Made by a program: the position numbers and the translations under genes. A stretch of DNA of 64,000 nt from Comamonas sp. B21-038 (GTDB taxonomy: Bacteria > Pseudomonadota > Gammaproteobacteria > Burkholderiales > Burkholderiaceae_C). Location: assembly GCF_022387135.1 (NCBI RefSeq), contig NZ_CP092462.1, positions 1,736,001-1,800,000 of the forward strand, written 5' to 3'. The notes under the pieces are model-generated. The model saw nothing but the letters and a program-made list of their open reading frames with translations. It made no database searches and had not been told where the DNA came from. Positions 31,383-40,160 of this stretch are shown piece after piece; the stretch's first letter is position 1, and each line of letters begins with the position of its first letter.

Positions 31383-32564
31383 ATGGAAGACATCGTCATC
31401 ATTTCCGCCGTCCGCACGGCAGTGGGTAAGTTTGGTGGCTCGCTGGCCAAGGTGCCGGCGACGGACCTGGGTGCCACCGTCATCCAGGAAGCGCTGGCAC
31501 GCGCCAACGTGGCAGCGGACCAGGTCGATGAAGTCATCATGGGCCAGGTCCTGGCCGCCGGCGTGGGCCAGAACCCGGCGCGCCAGGCGATGATCAAGGC
31601 CGGTGTGGACAAAAAGACCCCGGCGCTGACCATCAACGCGGTCTGCGGCTCCGGGCTGAAGTCGGTGATGCTGGCGGCCCAGGCCATCGGCCAGGGGGAT
31701 GCCGAGATCGTGGTGGCCGGTGGCCAGGAAAACATGAGCCTCTCGCCCCACGTGCTCAACGGTTCGCGTGACGGTCAGCGCATGGGCGACTGGAAGATGA
31801 CCGACACGATGATCGTTGACGGCCTCTGGGACGTGTACAACCAGTACCACATGGGCATCACTGCCGAGAACGTGGCCAAGGAATTCCATATCGACCGCGA
31901 CAAGCAGGACGCCTTTGCACTGGCCAGCCAGCAAAAGGCCGCCGCCGCGCAGGACGCGGGCAAGTTCGATGAAGAAATCGTCACCGTGCAAATTCCGCAG
32001 CGCAAGGGTGACCCGGTGGCCTTCAAGGCCGATGAATACATCAACCGCAAGACCAATGGCGAGGCCTTGGCCAGTTTGAAGCCTGCTTTTGACAAGGCCG
32101 GCTCGGTCACTGCCGGTAATGCGTCCGGCCTCAACGATGGCGCCGCCGCCCTGGTGATTGCCAGCGCCAAAAAGGCCCAGGAACTGGGTGCCGAGCCGCT
32201 GGCCCGCATCGCCGGCTTTGCCACCGTCGGCCTGGACCCCAAGATCATGGGCATGGGACCCATGCATGCGGTGCGCAAGGTGCTGGCCAAGACCGGCTGG
32301 AAGGCCGAAGAGGTCGACCTGTTCGAGCTCAATGAAGCTTTCGCAGCCCAGGCCTGTGCAGTCAACCAGGAGTTGGGTCTGGACACCAGCAAGGTCAACG
32401 TCAACGGAGGCGCGATTGCCATCGGCCACCCCATCGGTGCATCCGGTGCGCGCATCTTGGTAACCTTGCTCCATGAGATGAAGCGACGTGGCTCCAAGCG
32501 CGGCATCGCTGGCTTGTGTATTGGTGGCGGCATGGGCGTGGCACTGGCAGTCGAACGCGCCTGA
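31383..32564 (+). CDS. phaA: Acetyl-CoA C-acetyltransferase (beta-ketothiolase)
   Basis: 393-residue biosynthetic thiolase condensing two acetyl-CoA to acetoacetyl-CoA. Active-site residues are C88 (NAVCGSGLKS), H349 (AIAIGHPIGASGAR) and C379 (LCIGGGMG). Its position between phaC and phaB assigns it to PHB synthesis. A strong Shine-Dalgarno (AAAGGAAGA) precedes ATG 31383. The upstream gap holds a TGC-rich stretch (31307-31320) of the kind seen at PHA-regulator sites; this is speculative. Confidence 0.95.
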   Translation: MEDIVIISAVRTAVGKFGGSLAKVPATDLGATVIQEALARANVAADQVDEVIMGQVLAAGVGQNPARQAMIKAGVDKKTPALTINAVCGSGLKSVMLAAQAIGQGDAEIVVAGGQENMSLSPHVLNGSRDGQRMGDWKMTDTMIVDGLWDVYNQYHMGITAENVAKEFHIDRDKQDAFALASQQKAAAAQDAGKFDEEIVTVQIPQRKGDPVAFKADEYINRKTNGEALASLKPAFDKAGSVTAGNASGLNDGAAALVIASAKKAQELGAEPLARIAGFATVGLDPKIMGMGPMHAVRKVLAKTGWKAEEVDLFELNEAFAAQACAVNQELGLDTSKVNVNGGAIAIGHPIGASGARILVTLLHEMKRRGSKRGIAGLCIGGGMGVALAVERA

Positions 32565-32589
32565 CCTTTCGCCCCTGCGCGTCATGACC

Positions 32590-32615
32590 AACCGCCTCTC
32601 GAGGCGGTTTTTCTT
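32590..32615 (+). terminator. Terminator after phaA
   Basis: Stem AACCGCCTC/GAGGCGGTT with a minimal loop, followed by a T-run. It lies 25 bases past the phaA stop and separates phaA from phaB. Confidence 0.75.
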
Positions 32616-32927
32616 TGCTCCAGCAAAGGCGATGGCGATCCGCGTGGCCCAACGATCACGCTGAGCGTCGGGAACCGAGCCGGACAACGCCAGAATACCT
32701 GACTATGGTGGTGTGCCTCGTGATAGGGTTTCCGATGATGGAGCGCGCAAACGCGCAAAACCGCGCACGGAACTGGCGCGTTTCTGTTGCAATGCTCTTT
32801 GGAAATCACCGAAATTTATAGGTACTGCAAGAATTTGTTCGCTTGGCGTAAACGAGCGTTCCGGTGCTCGGTTTCTTGGTTACAGTGCTAGTGCACAAGC
32901 ATGTCAAGCAGAACCAAGGAGATGTGA
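32616..32927. other. phaA-phaB intergenic region
   Basis: 312 bases between the terminator and phaB with no gene. The second half (about 32785-32900) is AT-richer and should hold a separate phaB promoter (TTTATA near 32813 is a candidate -10). An AAGGAGAT ribosome site ends the region. Small GCGC-rich hairpins are present near 32750-32775. Confidence 0.45.
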
Positions 32928-33665
32928 ATGAGTCAAAAAGTGGCCTACGTAACCGGCGGTATGGGAGGCATTGGGACGGCCATTTGCCAGCGCTTGCACA
33001 AGGATGGATTCAAGGTCATTGCGGGCTGCGGGCCCACGCGCGATTTCCAGAAATGGCTCGGTGAGCAAAAGGCGCTGGGCTATGAGTTCCACGCTTCTGT
33101 TGGCAATGTCGGCAACTGGGAGTCTACGGTGGAAGCCTTCAGCAAGACCAAGGCTGAACATGGCAGCATCGATGTGCTGGTGAACAATGCCGGCATCACC
33201 CGGGACCGCATGTTCATCAAGATGACGCCAGAGGACTGGCAAGCGGTGATCGAAACCAACCTGAACTCCATGTTCAATGTGACCAAGCAGGTCGTCGCCG
33301 ACATGGTGGAAAAGGGCTGGGGCCGCATCGTCAACATCAGCTCCGTCAACGGCGCCAAGGGCCAGGCGGGCCAGACCAATTACTCTGCCGCCAAAGCAGG
33401 CATGCATGGTTTCTCGATGGCTTTGGCCCAGGAACTCGCTGGCAAGGGTGTCACCGTCAACACGGTCAGCCCCGGCTATATCGGTACCGACATGGTCAAG
33501 GCCATCCGCCCCGATGTGCTGGAGAAGATCGTCGGCACCATTCCGATGAAGCGCCTGGGCGAACCGACCGAGATCGCTGCGATCATTGCCTGGTTGGCAT
33601 CGGAGGATGGCGGTTATGCGACCGGTGCGGAGTTCTCGGTCAACGGTGGTTTGCATACCCACTGA
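32928..33665 (+). CDS. phaB: Acetoacetyl-CoA reductase
   Basis: 245-residue short-chain dehydrogenase reducing acetoacetyl-CoA to (R)-3-hydroxybutyryl-CoA with NADPH. TGGMGGIG is the dinucleotide site, NNAG follows at about 88-91, and catalytic Y152 and K156 lie in YSAAKAG, with the serine in NISSVNG. The PhaB-typical GYIGTDMV and C-terminal SVNGGLH are present. A canonical AAGGAG ribosome site precedes ATG 32928. A terminator follows directly. Confidence 0.95.
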   Translation: MSQKVAYVTGGMGGIGTAICQRLHKDGFKVIAGCGPTRDFQKWLGEQKALGYEFHASVGNVGNWESTVEAFSKTKAEHGSIDVLVNNAGITRDRMFIKMTPEDWQAVIETNLNSMFNVTKQVVADMVEKGWGRIVNISSVNGAKGQAGQTNYSAAKAGMHGFSMALAQELAGKGVTVNTVSPGYIGTDMVKAIRPDVLEKIVGTIPMKRLGEPTEIAAIIAWLASEDGGYATGAEFSVNGGLHTH

Positions 33666-33686
33666 TCGCCGCAGCAGCTGCCCATG

Positions 33687-33718
33687 AAAAACGCGCCTCA
33701 CAAGGCGCGTTTTGTTTT
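33687..33718 (+). terminator. Terminator after phaB
   Basis: Seven-bp stem ACGCGCC/GGCGCGT (33691-33697/33704-33710) flanked by A- and T-runs, so it can also stop leftward transcription from the tRNA gene. Confidence 0.8.
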
Positions 33719-33721
33719 GTC

Positions 33722-33795
33722 TGGAGCGGGTGATGGGAATCGAACCCACATTATTTGCTTGGGAAGCAAGAGTCCTACCACTGAACGACACCCGC
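33722..33795 (-). tRNA. tRNA-Gly (anticodon CCC)
   Basis: A 74-base cloverleaf reads on the minus strand. The acceptor stem GCGGGTG/CACCCGC is followed by T and an encoded CCA. The anticodon stem TTGC/GCAA encloses loop TTCCCAA, giving anticodon CCC for codon GGG. The T-arm has GGTTCGATTCC. A TACAAT (plus-strand 33806-33811) ten bases before the 5' end is a good -10 box. Confidence 0.95.
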
Positions 33796-33872
33796 GAATC
33801 GATGCATTGTAGCGTGATAAGCAGCTGCGCCCACCTGCGCACTGCCGCATAGGCTACAGCCAGGTGTGCAGC

Positions 33873-34439
33873 CTAGTTTCCCTTCTTGTCTGGGAACTGC
33901 CAGCCTTGCTTTTTCTCCTCTAACGGCTGCAGCTTCCATTTTTCCAGTTCCGCCTCACGCTCCGTCTCGCGGCGCACATCGATGCGCTTGGCGGTGTGCT
34001 TGGCCACGACAGCCAGCTTTTGCAGATCGGTATCGCGCAGCGAAGGATCGGGCTCGGTGCTGAAGCAGCACAGCGTGCCGTAGATCTGGCCATCGGCAAG
34101 GATGATGGGGGTACTCAAATGGGCGCCGACGCGGAAGGGCGTGGCTGGGAGTTTCGCGGACTCTGTGTATTGGGCGGCATCGTGCACCAGCGGCGGCAGG
34201 CGGCCATCCAGCACGCATTGGCAGAACGATTGCTCCAGTGAGGAGCCACCACCGGTCTCGATCAAGGCCTTGTCGGCGCTGTGGTCCACATGCTTGAAAG
34301 TGCGCTGGCCGTTGCGGATCTCGGAGACAAAGATCACATCCATCTTCAGATGCTCGCGCAGCCCGTGCAGCACCTCTTTCACGTTCTGGTCGATCAGGTC
34401 ATCGGCGCCTTCGGCCGTGGCCACCAGCAGCTCACTCAT
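33873..34439 (-). CDS. GAF-domain protein
   Basis: 188-residue cytoplasmic protein, mostly a single GAF domain (about 15-160): MDVIFVSEIRNGQRTFKHV, the QSFCQCVLDGRLP segment and GAHLSTPIILADGQIYGTLC. The rest is a charged helical C-terminus. GAF domains sense small molecules or dimerise; no output domain is attached, so it may act in trans. ATG 34439 is preceded by GGAGG at ideal spacing, which rules out the longer frame starting at 34508. Ligand and partner are unknown. Confidence 0.78.
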   Translation of the reverse strand: MSELLVATAEGADDLIDQNVKEVLHGLREHLKMDVIFVSEIRNGQRTFKHVDHSADKALIETGGGSSLEQSFCQCVLDGRLPPLVHDAAQYTESAKLPATPFRVGAHLSTPIILADGQIYGTLCCFSTEPDPSLRDTDLQKLAVVAKHTAKRIDVRRETEREAELEKWKLQPLEEKKQGWQFPDKKGN

Positions 34440-34645
34440 CGATACCTCCAGCGCGTCAGGTGCGTAATCCCATAAATGAATCGCCATAGTTACTCTCACT
34501 ATTTCCATGCGCTACCCGCTAGCGCATCCCGGTCGCATTTGATGATAACGGCACTGAAAAGTGCTGGCCTGTCTGGCGGCGGGAATGAATTATTCTTTTA
34601 CATCGAAGCGGGGGACCATGCCGCACGCACGTCGACAGCCGGGAT

Positions 34646-35239
34646 TCAGGCCGGCTCGTCGATCCAAACCAGGCGTCCCTGGCCGAGTTCATTCATCCGG
34701 GCTACAAAATCGGGCACCTGCGACGCGACCAGCTCGATCTCTGCCAGCACATCGTCACCATGGCTCACGTGGAGCAACTGCGCATGGGCGCTGCTGACCT
34801 CGCGCCGCAGACCGCCTTCAAGCGCATAGGGCAATCGGCATTGCAAACGGGTCATGGCCTGGCGCTCGATTTTTTCGGCCTTCAACATGGCCTGGGCAAT
34901 GGCATCGGTGTAGGCGCGGACGAGGCCGCCAGCACCCAGCTTGACGCCGCCAAAATAGCGCACCACGGTGGCCAGCGCGCCTTCGATCTGCTGGTGGCGC
35001 AGAACATCCAGCATGGGCCGGCCGGCGGTGCCGCTGGGCTCGCCATCATCAACGGCGGCAGACTGCCCGCCCGCCATCAGCGCCCAGCAGACATGGTTGG
35101 CACCGGGGTGCTGCTCGCGCAGACCTTGAACGATGACCAGCGCCTGTGCGCGGTCCTGCACCGGTTGGACGCAGCCGATGAAGCGGCTTTTCTTGATGAC
35201 CAGTTCGCTATGAACGGCCTGGGCCAGGGTGTAGGGCAT
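34646..35239 (-). CDS. yigZ: YigZ / IMPACT family protein
   Basis: 197-residue protein of the UPF0029/IMPACT family. The N-terminal KKSRFIG, DDGEPSGTAGRPML and VRYFGGVKLGAGGLVRAY blocks are diagnostic; a C-terminal ferredoxin-like DUF1949 domain follows. The family is related to the eukaryotic translation regulator IMPACT, but the bacterial function is unsettled. Start ATG 35239. It is divergent from the 60-residue orphan gene. Confidence 0.9.
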   Translation of the reverse strand: MPYTLAQAVHSELVIKKSRFIGCVQPVQDRAQALVIVQGLREQHPGANHVCWALMAGGQSAAVDDGEPSGTAGRPMLDVLRHQQIEGALATVVRYFGGVKLGAGGLVRAYTDAIAQAMLKAEKIERQAMTRLQCRLPYALEGGLRREVSSAHAQLLHVSHGDDVLAEIELVASQVPDFVARMNELGQGRLVWIDEPA

Positions 35240-35456
35240 GCGTTGCGTGGAGAAGACGTTTGCTTACACTGTGATGCGTCAACGTCGCCTAGATGTCATG
35301 CGTTAGACACATATCATTGTTTCAATGGCGGGAGCGCTCCAGTGATGGAGTGGCTGACCGCAGTGGAGACCTCAGGCGCAGCCAGGCGCGAAGTCTACCC
35401 CGATTTTTCCAAGAACCATTTCATACCACCGACTGACACATTACCCGGGAGCGATC

Positions 35457-35639
35457 ATGCAACACCAACTGCAAACCAATTTGGATTCCTTGAACAACCA
35501 TGGGTTCGGACGTGCAGGTTTGGAGACGCCCGCCTATGTGACGGAGGTGCTGGCAGCACTGCTCACTACCCCCAGTGCCAACGACGATGGCAGCTACGTG
35601 GACCTGGCCCAACGCGTTCGCGAAGGTGGCGAGTGGTAA
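35457..35639 (+). CDS. Orphan 60-residue protein
   Basis: Short acidic protein with no membrane segment and no recognised domain; the C-terminal half contains NDDGSYVDLAQRVREGGEW. Support for a real gene is its own GGGAGCG ribosome site 4 bases before ATG, an ORF-free surrounding, a small hairpin just after the stop (35640-35657) and a classic terminator at 35708-35730. Function unknown. Confidence 0.55.
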   Translation: MQHQLQTNLDSLNNHGFGRAGLETPAYVTEVLAALLTTPSANDDGSYVDLAQRVREGGEW

Positions 35640-35707
35640 GGCGCTGAACAAGAGCGCCAGATTCCGGTACCGGTTGACTGACGAAACTCGCATCGCATTA
35701 ACGCGAT

Positions 35708-35730
35708 AGGCAGCTTGGGCTGCCTTTTTT
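35708..35730 (+). terminator. Terminator after the 60-residue gene
   Basis: Seven-bp stem AGGCAGC/GCTGCCT (35708-35714/35719-35725) with a 4-base loop and six T residues. Confidence 0.85.
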
Positions 35731-35732
35731 GT

Positions 35733-35762
35733 TTGCGGTGCAATGCCTAGCCATGCGACAAT
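35733..35762 (+). promoter_or_regulatory. Candidate promoter of the structured RNA
   Basis: TTGCGG (35733-35738) and GACAAT (35757-35762) are separated by 18 bases. Initiation would fall near 35768-35770, at the first paired bases of the RNA described next. Match to consensus is only moderate (3/6 and 4/6). Confidence 0.4.
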
Positions 35763-35765
35763 GGC

Positions 35766-35950
35766 GGGCTATTTGATGCAGCGCAAAAAAATGCGGTTTT
35801 TGCAGCTCAGGCCCTTGAGGCCATGGCCCCGCCAGCCAGGGGCCGGCGATGGCCCCGGCCTGGAGCTGCGCTGCAATCCCTTGACCGCCCTGGTCCGAGC
35901 TAGGGCTTTGCGCCGTAGATGCTTCCAAATACATAGCATCAATACCCGTA
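35766..35950 (+). ncRNA. Candidate structured non-coding RNA, 6S-like architecture
   Basis: About 180 bases whose two ends pair: 35766-35779 with 35936-35947 (12 bp, two single-base bulges). Inside lie a 7-bp hairpin (35783-35789/35797-35803), a long GC-rich stem built of 35802-35813/35857-35869 (one bulged G), 35819-35824/35849-35854 and 35825-35830/35839-35844, and a small 3'-side hairpin (35887-35891/35902-35906). Closing stem, open middle, long apical stem and small 3' hairpin recall 6S RNA, which binds sigma70 polymerase. The unit has promoter-like boxes and its own terminator and no credible ORF. The 6S assignment is inference from architecture only. A competing hairpin (35918-35922/35936-35940) could open the closing stem. 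Confidence 0.5.
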
Positions 35951-35977
35951 CAAATGCGCGCTACGGGCTATTTTTTT
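35945..35977 (+). terminator. Terminator upstream of ygiQ
   Basis: Stem CCCGTA/TACGGG (35945-35950/35962-35967) with an 11-base loop, then CTA and seven T residues. It shares its first three bases with the closing stem of the structured RNA, so the two folds are alternatives during transcription. Confidence 0.65.
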
Positions 35978-36044
35978 AGAATATCGGACCCTGCCACCGC
36001 TGGCACCGAGCCCCGCGTGCATTACTCCACGACTGTTGTTGCCC

Positions 36045-38558
<2,514 letters not shown>

Positions 38559-38594
38559 GTCGGCTCTGCGCCTTCCAGCGCTGATTACGCCAAC

Positions 38595-38630
38595 AAGGCG
38601 CCAAGCACAGGTTTGGCGCCTTGGTTTTTT
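38595..38630 (+). terminator. Terminator after ygiQ
   Basis: Ten-bp perfect stem AAGGCGCCAA/TTGGCGCCTT (38595-38604/38613-38622) followed by GG and six T residues, 37 bases past the ygiQ stop. Confidence 0.85.
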
Positions 38631-38672
38631 GTGCAGGCGCCAAGACGGCGCGCCACCCGCCGACCGGCACGG

Positions 38673-39812
38673 TCAACCGGTGAATTTCTGGCCATGGCGG
38701 TGAAGCGCCGTGATGCCCGCAACCACCAGCAGCAGGCCCGCCCAGACGCCGCTGATCGGAATGGGTTTGGCGGCCACGACGCTGCCCGCCTCCAGGCCGC
38801 TGCCGTCGGCTTTGCCGGTTGCCATTCGCGCGTCGCTGGCAAAGGCCACACCCCAGGGTGCGCTGCCGACCGTCACGCTGCCCCGCGGCTGCTGGGTCAT
38901 GGTATCGATGACGGACAGTGTGTCGGATTGCGGATGGCTGACATAGGCATGCTTGCCATCCGGGTGGAAGACCAAATGCTGGGGCGCCTGCTCAACAGGA
39001 ATGGACCCGGCCACCGCATGGCGGGCCGTGTCGATGACGGACACTGTGCCATCGCCACTGTTGGTGACATAGGCGGGTGTGCCAGCGGGGTGAAAGGCGA
39101 CGCGGCTGGGGTGCTTGCCGACCTTGATGGTCGCAATAACGGTGTGGGTGCGGGTATTGATCACGGTGACGCTACCCTGGGCCTGGCGAGACTCTCCATT
39201 CACGACATAGGCATAAGCGCCCGCAGGGTGCACCTTGATGTCGGTCGCATCCATGCCCACGCTGATGCGTTCCAGAACGGTGCCGCTGACAGGATCGACT
39301 ACCGCAACCTTTCCGGCATCCGGGGGGCGGTGCTGTTCAAGTGCATAAAGACGTGAACCATCGGGGTGAATGGCCATGCCACGCGTGTTCTGGGGGCTGA
39401 CGACAAAGGTTCGCATGATCTGGTGGTTGGCAGTGTCAATGACGGCAATGGCGCCGCCGCTGGAAGTCGGAGTGTCTACATAGGCGAGGCCGCCGGAAGG
39501 GCTAAATACCACGGCGTTGCCGACGCTGTTCAACGGAATGCCGGCCAGCAGCTGCTGTTTGCCCAGGTCCAGCACGGCAATGGTGGCGGACCAGACGCTG
39601 GACAGGTAGGCGAGGCATCCATCCGGGCTGATGGCGATTTCCTGTGGCATGGCCATGCCTGCAGGCAGCGTCCGGATCGTGCGTTGGCGCGCGACATCGA
39701 CCACCGACACCAGGCTGTCGTCACGGTTGACGACATAGGCCAAAGGTGCTGCTGCCTGGGCCCATACGGCAGCGCTGCATAGCAACAGCGCGCTGCAGTT
39801 GCGCACGGCCAC
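38673..39812 (-). CDS. Exported YVTN-repeat beta-propeller with IPTL-CTERM-like tail
   Basis: About 379 residues. A signal peptide ends at AVWAQA. About seven YVTN-type blades follow (repeated VxxPDGxxAYVxN and SVIDTxxxxVxxxIPVG patterns, e.g. AYVVNRDDSLVSVVDV, AYVTNSGDGTVSVIDT). The C-terminal tail, IPISGVWAGLLLVV, then a hydrophobic helix and RHGQK, resembles the IPTL-CTERM sorting signal. Surface or envelope display through an exosortase-type system is inferred. The frame opens at GTG 39842, but AAAGGA 9 bases before GTG 39812 favours that start. Function of the propeller unknown. Confidence 0.8.
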   Translation of the reverse strand: MAVRNCSALLLCSAAVWAQAAAPLAYVVNRDDSLVSVVDVARQRTIRTLPAGMAMPQEIAISPDGCLAYLSSVWSATIAVLDLGKQQLLAGIPLNSVGNAVVFSPSGGLAYVDTPTSSGGAIAVIDTANHQIMRTFVVSPQNTRGMAIHPDGSRLYALEQHRPPDAGKVAVVDPVSGTVLERISVGMDATDIKVHPAGAYAYVVNGESRQAQGSVTVINTRTHTVIATIKVGKHPSRVAFHPAGTPAYVTNSGDGTVSVIDTARHAVAGSIPVEQAPQHLVFHPDGKHAYVSHPQSDTLSVIDTMTQQPRGSVTVGSAPWGVAFASDARMATGKADGSGLEAGSVVAAKPIPISGVWAGLLLVVAGITALHRHGQKFTG

Positions 39813-39865
39813 TGACAACCATCCTTTCACATTGACTGACACGATTAAAATTATGTAATTGATTA

Positions 39866-39895
39866 ATTATATTAATGTACATTGCAAAATGGTAA
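39866..39895 (-). promoter_or_regulatory. Promoter of the YVTN propeller gene
   Basis: On the minus strand TTACCA (39895-39890) and a perfect TATAAT (39871-39866) are separated by 18 bases. The initiation point would lie near 39859, about 45 bases before the chosen GTG. The interval is strongly AT-rich. Confidence 0.65.
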
Positions 39896-40160
39896 ATGTG
39901 TCAGCATTGGCTCCCAGGCTAAGGATTGTTGGCAATCGATGGGTTGTTTGCCAAGAAGGGCATCAACTCAGAACGATTGGTATAAAAGATTGATCATTCG
40001 TTGGATGGTGGGATGCAGAATGCTGCGTCCGTGACTGCTTGAAACATGGCCCATGCCCATCCAGCGGAAAGGGCAACGTCCAACTGAGGTGGCAATGGTG
40101 GCCACGCAACGCGACCCTTTGCCGGCTAGGCCATGAGACAGGCCGGGTGACAGGCCGGGC
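39896..40160. other. Interval between YVTN gene promoter and the GGDEF-EAL gene
   Basis: With the AT-rich promoter zone this forms about 320 bases without a gene (39843-40160). It contains no recognised motif or strong terminator for the EAL gene; only short GGCCGGG repeats near 40140-40170 were seen. Confidence 0.4.

Noticed and set aside
35743-35979. A 78-codon ORF overlapping the structured RNA
   Set aside because: The translation is Arg/Pro-rich without motifs, there is no ribosome site, and the sequence is better explained by extensive base pairing and a terminator.
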